This document shows, in pieces, positions 46,890 through 56,580 of a DNA stretch of 64,000 nt. Each line of letters starts with the position of its first letter. The first letter of the stretch is position 1. Source of the DNA: Isoperla grammatica. Its lineage: Eukaryota > Arthropoda > Insecta > Plecoptera > Perlodidae. The notes under the pieces are model-generated. The model had not been told where the DNA came from and made no database searches. It worked only from the letters and a program-made list of their open reading frames with translations. The DNA is taken from the NCBI GenBank assembly GCA_945910005.1, contig CAMDTW010000316.1, positions 30,001 through 94,000 of the forward strand. The letters are read 5' to 3'. Position numbers and translations under genes: made by a program.

Positions 46890-46890
<1 letters not shown>
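42458..46890 (-). mobile_element. LINE with restriction-like endonuclease, R4/Dong-like, apparently intact
   Basis: One long ORF (46325-42816), a leader of about 560 bp and a 3' UTR of about 360 bp that holds a (TTC)n run at 42578-42625. The element lies between (ATT)n tracts at 42262-42457 and 46891-46944. Single-ORF elements with a C-terminal restriction-like endonuclease belong to the R2 superclade. Among them R4/Dong-type elements are known to enter (TAA)n repeats, which fits this site, so I infer that group. Same strand as the MULE-like gene and inside its intron between exons a and b. Confidence 0.75.
42816..46325 (-). CDS. LINE polyprotein: DNA-binding, reverse transcriptase, restriction-like endonuclease
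   Basis: 1169 residues with no stop or frameshift. The N-terminus (residues 15-70) has a basic, Trp-containing helical segment (GRVRQRIKWTDNMN) that looks like a Myb/SANT-type DNA-binding region. An acidic linker and a coiled, charged region follow to about 380. Reverse transcriptase: WKAPGND (435-441), KYRPITCLP (495-503), SYIDYKKAYD (565-574, catalytic Asp), RRGIFQGDSFS (626-636) and FYMDD (674-678, catalytic pair). A CCHC knuckle uses C980, C983, H992 and C997. The endonuclease has RPD (1065-1067) and the ID-V-A-V-P segment (1081-1086), the PD-(D/E)XK-like core that nicks target DNA. All key residues are present, so the copy may be active. Confidence 0.88.
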   Translation of the reverse strand: MDASDVLSQQTTKSGRVRQRIKWTDNMNICVMRNYYRITLLETRLVGYRQELHRAFTREYPLVDVTEQRVADQRRIIVSNGMLPFNLLNVIRHEVEEELQIDQENEEDLANEEHIMEASRNGDHLRQELIEQVDLPEGQNTQEVHHQHPPINNIEQEENTRGNTQEIDELKNILHLAFENALSEFAHIEPNKRPRIPKPKQSKQMDIVMHVMNAHILLDYAKKELSFEEVHAAIYCGAVAVVRQLGLKMKLVHSQNIKTNKTPKWERRLVKRINELRRDIGRLEQFRMGNRSKKILHYCQHIFERFKIHTIHETPNEATNEYLDTLKQKVSALAKRLRRYKECSDRKEQNEMFKEKEKEFYQQINNKEEIVGNGIPSKTEIEQFWGGIWSNPLMHNHNATWIQDEIEAMSDIEEMTFDGISVNDIKSTIRNTHNWKAPGNDNIQNFWYKKFSNMHTQIAKCLNEFILGDKDLPDFFTEGITFLKPKDNDTKNPSKYRPITCLPTIYKILTSCITNKIYSHCEEHNILAEEQKGCRKLSQGCKEQLIIDSVVMNQAFNKKRNIHVSYIDYKKAYDSSPHSWLIQILEIYKVNPLIVNFLRTAMTSWKTTLKLNVGKEQICTDPVNIRRGIFQGDSFSALWFCLSLNPLSHILNKSTHGFKIKDGNTVCHTLSHLFYMDDLKLYALNATHMTNLLNSTLEFSRDICMDFGIDKCKSLHVIKGKITKLEEFEIDEDNRIGVMDEEDVYKYLGFAQAKRIDHKLMKSKLISAYKKRIGSILKTQLNGKNKIKAINTYAIPVLTYSFGIINWTQTELHALEILTRTTFTKYRSHHPKSAIERVTLPREKGGRGLIDLNNLYYKQIEILRKYFYTKCPHSQLHRAIVSADKSLSPLNLNDGNLNLLQKLNSDTAKEIRISEKMLHSRHYKELLKDSVDRVASNKWLTSGDIFSETEGFMIAIQDKVIKTNNYKKYILKDVTVEDKCRKCNLNGETIEHIVSGCKMLCQTDYLHRHNQVANIVHQKLAMKYKLINTTTAYYKYKPEKVLDSKDYKLYYDRAVITDQTIHHNRPDIIFIDKKKQETILIDVAVPLCHNVETTWREKINRYKELSIEIKRLWKQNNVTVIPLIISANGIVPRKLHDSIKLIGLQPNIYIEMQKAIILNTCRIVRKFLN

Positions 46891-46944
<54 letters not shown>
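46891..46944. repeat. (ATT)n tract at the 5' border of the RLE LINE
   Basis: About 17 ATT units. Same motif and strand phase class as the tract at 42262-42457. Confidence 0.95.
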
Positions 46945-46945
<1 letters not shown>

Positions 46946-47355
46946 ATTATTCTTGAGGACTCTCAAAGTAATAATTTCTAGTATTTTTAATGATTTGCCT
47001 CAGTATATAACCGCGCTTCCCTCACTTAGTCAACTTAAAAGAGAAGTTAAAGATTTCTATATAAATAAAAATAATTAATGACACAGTTAAGTTTAGTCTC
47101 GGTTGTGTTTTCTTTGCTTTGGTAGCTTATAATGTGTATGTTAATGTTTGTAAATCTTCATTTTCTTCACAATTATTTTAATATTTTTTTTATTTTTAAA
47201 TTAATTATGTTAATATGAAATTATTTGTGGTTTTTGTGTATTTTGTTTCTTTTGGGGAGAACCCCACAGTCAAGCCTTAGGGCTTAGTGGGATAACAATA
47301 CATGTCCTATGTATACTTTTGTGTCAATATAACACTCAATAAAAAAAAAAAAAAT
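46945..47355 (+). pseudogene. 5'-truncated LINE 3' end (C-terminus and 3' UTR)
   Basis: The plus-strand frame ends in F-N-D-L-P-x-x-I-T-A-L-P-S-L-S-Q-L-K-R-E-V-K-D-F-Y (stop at 47076). The DLP, then S-L-x-x-(L/F)-K-R-x-(L/V)-K pattern is the usual end of CR1/RTE/Jockey-type ORF2 proteins. About 260 bp of 3' UTR follow, with CCTTAGGGCTTAG and AATAAAAAAA, then A-rich sequence. Only the last 40 or so residues remain; the truncation point is the (ATT)n tract. Confidence 0.7.
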
Positions 47356-47427
47356 AATATTTATTATTATTATTATTATTATTACTATTATTTTTATAAT
47401 AATAATAATTATTAGTATCATTAATAC

Positions 47428-47517
<90 letters not shown>

Positions 47518-47545
47518 GATTATTATTATTACTATTATTATTATA
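47356..47545. repeat. (ATT)n-rich tract
   Basis: Long (TTA)n runs with interruptions after the LINE poly-A. Confidence 0.93.
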
Positions 47546-48136
47546 AGAAATATGTATTAATAAGTAATAACTAAGAAATAACTCATTCTATTTCTGAAAG
47601 ACACCGTTATATGTCAGCCACCGGCAAAGCTGATAGATGGTGTTGTCCAAGCGCGTCTTCAGTCACAAAAGGCGAATGCTGGTAGTGACACATGAAATAG
47701 CCTTTGGATTTTCGCACTTAGACACACTTTAAACTTGTAACTTTATCACCTGAAGAAGGTTCCTTTGCATAATTATAATATATTAAAGATTGTGGACTCA
47801 CAGTAATAGCTAGGCTACCTCTGCAATACTAGCAATTACGTTATTAACCTTCGACTTTCAGTATATTTACTAGTGCCCTGGGTTTTGATTCGTGTTTTCA
47901 TCATATTACTTTTGTGAAGTGAGAGGAATTGTTAAAAACTGTTCCCCGATTCGGAATCGAACCCGGCTACTAGGCTACATCTTTACGGTACGGTGCACAT
48001 TCCATCTGACAATTCGGTGCGCTAAGAAATGTGTATACTTTTGAAAATATAACATAAGGGTTGGTTTAGATAGCGAATAAAATTTGAAAGAGCATTGATT
48101 TTGGTCTTGGAAACTTTCCTTGTTCATATACATTAC
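47546..48136. other. Intron sequence with a B-box-like motif
   Basis: On the minus strand CCGGGTTCGATTCC near 47960 looks like a Pol III B box, but no cloverleaf forms. Otherwise no feature seen. Confidence 0.4.
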
Positions 48137-48482
48137 ATGAACGGTAAATAGCTGTTTTGCCCTTGGACGTCTCGGGACGACTTTGAAGGTTCCGTCCAGG
48201 GCACACTCTCTATCAGCACTCATAATCAGTTGACATAAGCTGTCAGAAGCGAACACTATTGAAGTGCCAACCGTGTTAGCATCCCCACGTATCACCGTTC
48301 TAATAAATGGCTCTGGTTGTACACCGATTGTCATGCCATATCTTCCTCTCCACGCTTCAGACAATAACATGTCGCCATACATTTCCAGGTTGCCAGGTAC
48401 AATGGGCCTTGTAGTGTTCCTGTGCCTGGTTAGTTTTGTCCGTATACGTTGATACGGGATTAGAACTGCTGCCTCTGGATAC
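48137..48482 (-). CDS. MULE-like transposase gene, exon a
   Basis: On the minus strand ACATTACAG at 48483 is the acceptor and TTCAT|GTAATG at 48136 the donor. The frame reads Y-P-E-A-A-V-L-I-P-Y, R-H-R-N-T-T-R-P-I-V-P, a middle region and then A-L-D-G-T-F-K-V-V-P-x-x-x-x-x-K-Q-L-F-T-V-H. The D-G-T-F-K-x-x-P ... Q-L-(F/Y)-T-x-H signature, with its catalytic Asp, marks the start of the MULE transposase domain. Phase at both sides is clear (one base left over at the 5' side, phase 0 at the 3' side). The N-terminal part of the protein, often a FLYWCH zinc finger, should lie above 48.5 kb but I did not find it. Confidence 0.78.
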
Positions 48483-49244
48483 CTGTAATGTTAATACCAT
48501 TACAGATTGCTGTTTAAAGACAAGGGTTTCTTCATACGTTGCGTATTGTGCGCTCCGCTTCACCACTCACCGCAGTCACCATCCGATACATACATTTCTC
48601 TCATACCATGCCAACCTGTACTACAAATATACACTCTTTTAGTATCATTTTGTGAACAAGGTATACTGAACAGCTGGGTTTACAAATTCTACAGTTTACA
48701 AAGACATTGTGCAACTATGATAGGTGTCCAAGAGACAACTTTGTTTAAAATAAACTGAGACAATCATTTTCATTTCAATTGTGATATAAAACTTTTGCGA
48801 GAAGACAACAATGACCTTTATGCGTCTGACTGTAATCGTCAAAAATGTTTGTGTGTGTGTGACATATTCTGTAGGTAGAACGTTAATTCAGATTCCGGTG
48901 TCAAAAAGCATGGAGGATTCTTTCCCAGTCGAAATGTGGCTAATTAGTGTGCACCGCGAAACAATGTACAAAAGCAGGAACTGAAAACCATTACATTTGG
49001 TCTTGACACTCAACGATATAGAATCAGTTTAGAGAATAGTGTGCTGACGTATACTTGTGCCCCATTATTCTGCCGGTGCTCTTGTTTACATCATGTATAT
49101 TATAAACTTAGAGTAATCTATAATTAGACTGTCGGATGTGCGTCTGGCTGTGAAGTGATTCATCGTCTTCACTTGTCACTTTGGCCATCGAAATTAGTTT
49201 TGAAATCTAGTTGATAAGAAACTTAGGTCGCCGTAACGGGTGTG
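48483..49244. other. Unassigned sequence upstream of exon a
   Basis: A strong donor-like GCG|GTGAGT on the minus strand near 48570 was examined. The short exon it would end does not fit the frame of exon a. No other feature. Confidence 0.4.
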
Positions 49245-49252
49245 ATACAGAC

Positions 49253-49341
49253 CAAGGTCCACTAGATCGCTTGTAGCGCGCGCGCAGCGCGCGCTTTGCG
49301 CTTCGCAATTACTCCGCTAGGAGTAAATCCAGTAGACCTTG
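49253..49341. mobile_element. 89-bp hairpin element with 8-bp duplication
   Basis: Starts CAAGGTCCACTAG, ends CAGTAGACCTTG, with a GCGC-rich centre. ATACAGAC lies directly outside both ends (49245-49252, 49342-49349). A 68-bp relative is at 55279-55346. Far too small to code for anything. Confidence 0.85.
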
Positions 49342-49349
49342 ATACAGAC

Positions 49350-50953
49350 GAGCTTGTTCATATTCTCGTTCACCAGATGTAAGAATTCAGAATTGATCTA
49401 GACGGCCGTGATTAGCTCTATGTTATAAGGGTCCTTCATAGCAAATACATGGAATAGTTATGTTAGGGTGCATTTTTCACTGTTGTGCATTGTTGTCATT
49501 GAAGATCTAGAGAGCCGTGATTTGCTCTATCTAACACTTCGTTTATCAAGCGGACTGGGTTCGGACTGACTTCAGTACGCACCGAGTTCGGAACCCGTTT
49601 AGCAAGCATACTTCAACCCGGGCTAGCCATCACGGACCGAGCTCGGTACCGAGGCACGGCCTTGTTTATTACAACATGGCCCACTAGTGTACACACTACT
49701 GTACCCCCGTGTGTACTACAGGCATCAGTGAATTCTTATAACAAGTTAAATGATGTGTCTATAATTTTGAAACCATCATGACAAAAACCATTCATATACG
49801 TACTGAATATGGTCTCATAAAGATTCATTAATTAAAAATGAATAACATAATATAACAGATATATCGACTTGATATCGTGTTTTATCCGCGAGAATTTTCA
49901 ACTATCATCGGACGTCAGGGGGCTGATTGAAACTGAACAGCAATGTATGACAGCAGCCCTTTAGTTCGGAGGTCATTGGCCGCCGGTTGGTGGGGTATCA
50001 TTCAAATGTACGAGCGCTGAGATTGATCTAAAAATGACACGTTTGGAGAACAGTACGCAAATGGTGGTCAAGTGAGTTTGTAATTTTATGCCGGGGGGTG
50101 GGGGGGAAGGGGGGGGGGGGTGCAGGGGTAATCCCAAAATTCATTGTCAATTTATTTTATAGTAAAACATAAATGTCGATGCAACTTTCTCCCCGGTTCA
50201 ATCTGTGAAAAATATGTAGCAGACGAATGTTAAAAACAACGATCAGCTTTCAACATTGGCGCCCCCCCCCCCCCCCCCCTCCCCAATTAACATAAGGCAT
50301 AATGTATAAGTGTTATTTAATTAGTGGTAGGATTTCACGTCAACTTGTAGTGTACCTACTAGATGACATGAATGAGAAATGACCTGTAGGCACTGTAGGC
50401 AAGAACCTTCATTTACCTATATTTCGTGTTTTAGCTCATTATTTCTGACACCAACATTCACGTTTACTTTAGTTACACCTTTCAAAGACGTAAAAGGCCA
50501 CGTTCCGTTCATTTAGATTAGGCTGGGTGCACTGGCTAAAGAAATAAGTGCCGGAACGCACCTCGCAATGTATGTTTTATATATATGTATGTATGTATAT
50601 ATGTATGTATATATATTATATATACATATTTAAATTATATTTTAGGTTATTGTTGTATTTATAATTTATATTTCTTTGACATGTACATTGAATGTGTGTT
50701 TTTTTTTGTTATTATTTTTTCAGAATATCACGCAAGAAGAACTTTGCTCGTTGAGATATTCCGAACGATTTCTATGCCATTGAAATAAAAATAAATAAAC
50801 TACAACTTCGACGGATTGCAAACTATATACAATATAATACCACTCGCTGACAATCATTTCTCGCCACTCGCTTGACAGACTATTAAATATAGAAGCATAT
50901 CGTGGGCATGCAACAAAAAGTCACTACACTAACTCCATTTTTGGTGAAATTGA
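49350..50953. other. Unassigned sequence
   Basis: G- and C-runs at 50097-50120 and 50264-50280. A TATG-rich stretch lies near 50585. A CTCGG-rich patch at 49548-49680 was checked and has no open frame. No gene recognised. Confidence 0.4.
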
Positions 50954-51154
50954 GATGTCGTTAAATACAGAAAAATATTGAGTGCCAAATATCACTGGGA
51001 CTTGCTAATCTACCATCGACTTCTGGGGCACGTTCTCGTCACCGGAGTCGTCTTGTACGTTTTCAGCACCGACGAGGAGCATCCAGAAGGGGGCAGCATC
51101 ACGCTAGTCCCGATCCTCTACATCGAGTACGACACAACAAGTCACGGTTCCGAC
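50954..51154 (+). CDS. Open frame cut by the hAT insertion
   Basis: 67 codons without a stop, GC-richer than the surroundings. They include L-L-G-H-V-L-V-T-G-V-V-L-Y-V-F-S and ITLVPILYIEYDTTS. If the insertion and one copy of its 8-bp duplication are removed, the frame continues at 60313 as L-S-E-T-H-S-Y-A-R-I-L-A-T-P and stops at 60357. I do not recognise the protein and no start codon is evident. Confidence 0.3.
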
Positions 51155-51169
51155 TAGAGATGCGAATTT

Positions 51170-51405
51170 GTGGGAAAAGTACGGCCTGCCCGGCCCGAAA
51201 CTGTCCGGCCCGAGTCCGGCCCGACAAGGTAAAAACCTACTGCCGCCTGGCCCGAACCCGGCCCGAAAGATAATGATTCCGGCCCGGCCCGGCCCGAAAG
51301 TCGGCCCGAAAGCCCGGCCCGGCAAGAAAGTCGGCCCGAAAGCCCGAAAGCCCAGCCCGAAAGCCAGAAAACCCGGCCCGGCCCGAAAGCGCGGCCTGGC
51401 CTTAT
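51170..51405. repeat. GGCCCGAAAGCCCG subterminal array, left
   Basis: Irregular repeats of CCCGGCCCGAAAG words. Similar arrays occupy 59695-59820 and 60064-60290. In hAT elements, subterminal short repeats are usually transposase-binding sites. Confidence 0.85.
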
Positions 51406-51612
51406 AGTAAAGCCGCCACAGTGTTGGCTATAGGGGTAGTAGGAGCATGTTGTGTGCGGGTGGGTGGACTGTGGCCTGTGGAGAACTCCAAAAAACAAAC
51501 TGCTTACCGCTGTTTAGATAACTAAACTGTAGCGGCTCTATATTCAATTTTATAGAATTATTTTGTTTTAATTATAAAAACATTATTAAATATTGATATC
51601 CAGCCCCAAAAT

Positions 51613-54132
51613 GCTGGACCCGTATTCTATAACCCTCCCAAAACGGATTCGGTCGGAAATTGCAACAATTTCGGTCGATAGGCTTCCGACATAGCCGATG
51701 GCAGCGCCACTGTTTTTCTCCTACCGGCAAAGTCGCGTCTTAACGAGTGTGTAATTCGAAAACGCGCGAAAACTTCGCCTATCTAAATGCATGTAATCCA
51801 GAGCTGTCAGCAGTTGTGTATTTTTAAATATTAACATTATCTTGTATCCGTTTAAGCCGTGGAAAGTTACTTTACGAGAGATATCATGTAGGCCTAATAG
51901 ATTTTGCAGACTATAGATTTAAAGACAGACAATGCGAGGTAAGAGGGCGAGTTTTGTCTGGCAGCAAAAAGTGTTCAAAACTCGCACCGTTCATTTACAC
52001 TAGGAAAACGCTCTGTTTGACGCGTTGATAAGCGAGCGCGTCAATATCTACGAACTTTCTGGCGAAAAGACTTCAATGCTAATACAAACAACAATTAACA
52101 ACAATTCAAGAATGCGCATTGCAAAAATGTTTCTAATTTCCATAGCTATTATACTTCCCGACATTGTTGGATGCAGTGCAATGTGCGTTGCTAAGAATTT
52201 TCGCTGTCACGTTCTCGCCGCGGTCCGCCACCGTTACTAACAGTTATTGACAGCAATAGAAATGTAATTTCTGCCTCTTATACGTATCGGAACGCGTTAA
52301 CGTTAGTATATTCGTAACCGGACAAAAATTTACTATAACATAGCCACCTCTCATTTTGCCGTTACTGCGTTTTAGAAAAATATTTTCGAGTAACTTTCGT
52401 GTAACTTTGCCAATATTTATCAGATCGCCATTACATTAACATATTCGTGACCGGAAAAATCTGTAGAAAAATCTGGCTATCTCACATTTTGCCGCCATTT
52501 TGTTTCAGAAAAATATTTTGCAGTAACTATGGTGTAACTTTGTAACTTTTCGAACGATTTTGTCTCAAAACTATACACCTTCAATCCACATCGAGGCTTG
52601 TGGATGGTCCAAATTTCAAGTTGATCGGACTTTCCGTTCGACCGCTATCGACAGACATAAAAACAAAAAAACAAAAAACAAAAAAAACAAAAAAACAAAA
52701 AAAAAAACAGAACGAAGTGCCATAAGAGTCAAGTGGAAACGCTCGCTTCGCTCGCTTAAAGTCGATCGATGAAGTGAACTACGCATTCAATACAACAACT
52801 AAACTTTTCAAATTAAATGGACATGAAAAAATACTTTTTTTTATTCTAAATTATGAATTTCAAGAATTATTACATGTGAGTACCATTTAATACTGAACTT
52901 CTTGAAATTATATATTTTTTTTTATTAATAAAGTATATTTATAGTTTCTAATTTGAGTAGATTTGACGTAAAATTGACACACCAACGCAAATATCTCGAA
53001 AACGGATCGCGTTCGATCATCTTTTTCAAACGTATTCATGTTAGTCATGAAGTTATCTACATTTAAGACAAAAATTTGTTACAATATATTACTTTTTGAA
53101 GGTGCTACGCAAAGTTATACGATTGAAAGTGTAGGTTTTTGTTCAGTTACAATGTATAACATAGGGAATTCCAACGCATTTCAACACTCAATAAATAAAA
53201 AACTAATAGCGGTAGGTGCATATCTTTTTCTACAATATTCACAAGCTTAATCTCAACTTGCAGTACATACAATTTGAATGATTTATATTACATGTGCAGT
53301 TATCATCGATCGACTTTAAAAACTACGCGGGTAATAGTCACTGTAGGGTTTAGGCTTATATTTCCGTGTATCAAATAAATGTAATAAAGCTTCTAGCCTA
53401 GGCCTACTTCAAATCCAAAGACGTAGACAGTCGCAAAGTCACCTGTCAGATCAATGTAGATGTAACCATTTTTATAATGTATGACGGGTAGGCCTAGACC
53501 TTTGATGTGTAGGCCTACACTTTGCTAAGTAAAATTAGGACACTTGAACACCAAAAGTAACCAAACCTGTAATTCTTAATACAAAATACAGGATAGTAGG
53601 CCAACAGAAAAACTTCTCCATCTTTCTAAGAACATTTTTCTATTGGGTGACGACCCAGGCTTTCTCAACCAAATCTTGACTCACCATACCCTACACTAGG
53701 TCCATGCTTCATGGCAGTACATACATGTTACACGAGCCTATGAGAAAGCAACAACACCTTGGCAATATTGATAGTTTGGGAACTGGAAGGTATGATGGAC
53801 TATCATGTAGGCCTGCGTAAATCTTCTTCCCGCCAACAAACTGTTTGCTAGCCTAGGCCTACGCCTAGATTTGGCCTAGATGAAATAGGAATTCTGACAG
53901 CTGTTATGAATGTTCATGGTGTAGGCCTAAAAAAAGTAAACCAATATCGGGAATAGGGCTTAATTCTGTAGCAATATGTATTTTTGCATTGTTTACTTCA
54001 AAGTGCATTTGTCTACTAATTATTTACAAAAAGTGTATTGGTTAGGACTAGGCTCCAGCCACTGCAATGACGTGACCAGAAAATGTAAACAAAGTGTTGA
54101 TGCAGTGAGTCAAGTATGATTCTTTTAACAGG
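51613..54132. other. Interior of the composite, left part
   Basis: It begins GGACCCGTATTCTATAAC, which is inverse to TTATAGAATAGGGGTCC at 59674-59690. An inner element of about 8.1 kb with weak inverted ends is therefore possible. Within, 52665-52710 is A-rich with C every few bases. The frame at 52025-52240 has no recognisable domain. No gene assigned. Confidence 0.4.
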
Positions 54133-54270
54133 TTAAATCCACTGTTGTCTACTGTTCTTTTGCTGTTTTTCATTTGAAAATGTATACATGGATACTCTTT
54201 CATTTCTTGCTGGCGAATACGAGCATCCTACGACACAACACATAGTTTTATTTATCTGTAAACTAGCCAT
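54133..54270 (-). CDS. THAP-like zinc-finger fragment
   Basis: From the ATG at 54270 the frame reads M-A-S-L-Q, then C-C-V-V-G-C-S-Y, a basic/polar stretch, Y-T-F-S-N and finally Q-Q-W-I before a stop. THAP domains begin C-x-V-x-x-C-x-N/Y, continue to a F-x-F-P-like strand and a conserved W, and finish with C-x2-H further on. Here only the N-terminal third is present and the second zinc pair is missing, so it is a first exon or a remnant. THAP domains are found in P-element-type transposases and in host transcription factors. No downstream exon was found. Confidence 0.5.
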   Translation of the reverse strand: MASLQINKTMCCVVGCSYSPARNERVSMYTFSNEKQQKNSRQQWI

Positions 54271-55269
54271 CTTGATGCGCGGGAGCCTCGGAGTTACACA
54301 CTCAAAAGAGCACTTTTCGCCGCTAGAGCGTACCACGGTCTACGTCGGAACGGATTCGGAGGTACCGAATCCAATAGGGCACTAGCAACACCGAAAGACA
54401 ACAATGGAACAAATGAATTGAACTGATGGACAAGCAATCAGCTGTCAAAATAATAAAATGGCAACCATAGAAATAAAAACAAGTGTAGCAATAGTAACTG
54501 CTCGCCATTTAAAACTTTTAATGATAGACAACGACTAAGTGAAAGTTTTGTATGTGTATTTGTTTGTTTTTTGTTTTGTTTTCCAAAATTAGAAGAAATT
54601 ATTTTTTGACAGCTTATTGTATGTCCATCGATTCAATTCATTTGTTTCATTGTTGTCTTTTGGTGTTGCTAGTAGCCTATTCAGTAGCCTTTTATACGCC
54701 GAAATCATATACGTACATAATTTAACCAAGTTTAAAAATAAATTTTAAGTGCCAATAACATGAAAAACTTCACGGTGCGAGGTCAAATACCACTTGCAAG
54801 CATAAGAATAAGATTTTGAAATGTCAACGAACGATTTCATCCTACCGGTAAGTTGACAATGTTGTTATGACGAGAGTGAGGTTATGTTAAGCAAGTGTCA
54901 CAACTGTCAGTATAGAACTACTCTAAAAGCACATCGCGTTCCCAATAGGCCTAGGCATGTAGGCTAATCTAGGGCTAGGCTAGGTAGGCCATTTCTCTAT
55001 GAGTAGGCCAAGCCCTTACACAGCTTTTGCTAGGCCTAGGCATAAGCCTACTCTAAACACATGCATCATGTTTACCTTTTAGATCTAGACCTAGGTATAT
55101 TCTAGAATCACAGGCAATGGGGTTGTTGTTGCTCATATAAATAATCTGTGATTGTTCATATACTGCAGTAAATACTGTTTTTGCTCCTCGCTCATCTTAA
55201 CATTCTTAATCGGAGCCAGTTTTTAATACGTATTTTAAAGTGACAGCTCTATTTTTTGTTTGTTTATGT
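54271..55269. other. Unassigned sequence with many AGGCCTA words
   Basis: 54930-55060 is dense in TAGGCCTA and CTAGGCCTAG. No gene seen. Confidence 0.4.
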
Positions 55270-55278
55270 ATTTCGTTC

Positions 55279-55346
55279 CAAGGTCCACTAGATCGCTTGT
55301 AATTGCTTCGCAATTACTCCGCTAGGAGTAAACCCAGTAGACCTTG
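55279..55346. mobile_element. 68-bp hairpin element with 9-bp duplication
   Basis: Starts CAAGGTCCACTAG and ends CAGTAGACCTTG like the copy at 49253-49341, with a shorter centre (AATTGCTTCGCAATT). ATTTCGTTC flanks both sides (55270-55278, 55347-55355). Confidence 0.85.
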
Positions 55347-55487
55347 ATTTCGTTCGAGTGTAGGGGAGACTGGCCTAAAATGACATACTAGGGTAATATG
55401 ACACATTGCTAGTTTAGTGGTTTCTGATACCTTATCGTAGGGGATTTATTTTTTTACTAAAACTAGAGGTTGGTACTACTGTTCTTA

Positions 55488-56211
55488 GGGCCGGTTTTTC
55501 AATCAGTTTTGTAACCAGTGGTTAGGGTAACCCAGGCTTTTACCAACATTGTCAATGTAAAATGTAGATGCAACCCAAACATATTAAAAATGGTTTTTTT
55601 TTTAGATCAAATTAATTTTGTAGGCCTATATGATAACAATTTTTAAAAAGCACAGGTCAGTATTAATTTATTGAATTCATAAGCCTGCATGTTTGATAAA
55701 TAGGAAATAAAATAGTGTATGTATATGTTTGTCTGGTTGGCTATTATTGCTTGAAATGAGTGAAGTCATTTGTCAAGCTCACAAAGATATTAAATTATGC
55801 AACCTAAAAGAGGCCGTGGAAGTACCTAACCAGCCTTTGGTAAATTGATGCTCCATCCAGTGTTTAGACAACAATGATCTGTCTGTACCAAATTCTTTCA
55901 AATCACTGTTGAAAGGTGTGTTTTTTTACCTGAACAAAACACTATTGCATCATAATACACATGTTGACCAATATAAATTATAGCTATTTATTAGTTTGTA
56001 TATAAATAGTATGATATTGCTGATTTGAACTTTTATACAATCTGGTTTGCATACGAATTTAAAGTCGCTGGAATAAGAATTCTATCAATTTGATAAGAGT
56101 AATTAGGAGACGTTTGATAATTGGTTACTAACAGTATCACAGCATTCTCAAGTTGGTAATAGCTCTGGTTGATCTAATCACTGGTTACAAAACTGATTGA
56201 AAAACCGGCCC
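55488..56211. mobile_element. PIF/Harbinger-type MITE, 724 bp, inside the pogo element
   Basis: Ends GGGCCGGTTTTTCAATCAG and CTGATTGAAAAACCGGCCC are perfect inverse and TTA flanks both sides (55485-55487, 56212-56214). The inverted match continues over TTTTGTAACCAGTG. No coding content. Confidence 0.92.
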
Positions 56212-56580
56212 TTAGAATGATGGCTGTCACCAGTGCACGAACGTGAATCTTCTGCAGCTTAATCACATTAAGGTAAGTTTTCGGTACGATATTCGCCTCT
56301 TACATTGATCAATATAGTGTCTTTTAAGTCTACGTAATATGGAAATAGCGTTAACACTTCTTGACATACGATCCTACCCTGTGAAATGTACAAAACAACA
56401 CCACGCCGGGTACGAGTCCTAACCTCTAAATTAGTAATGTTATGTGAGGATGTGAATTAGGGCATAATGACACACAACAACTTAGGGCAAAATGACACAT
56501 GTGTCATTTTGCCCGGATTAGTATACACGTGCTTGGACAAAACATTGCGTGAATATAAAAGTGTTTTCCATTGTTAAAGG

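Noticed and set aside
47950..48030. tRNA gene on the minus strand
   Set aside because: A B-box-like GGTTCGATTCC exists but no acceptor or anticodon stem can be formed at normal spacing.
48560..48612. A 47-bp exon upstream of MULE-like exon a with a strong GTGAGT donor
   Set aside because: The only open frame ends in phase 1, which does not fit the start of exon a.
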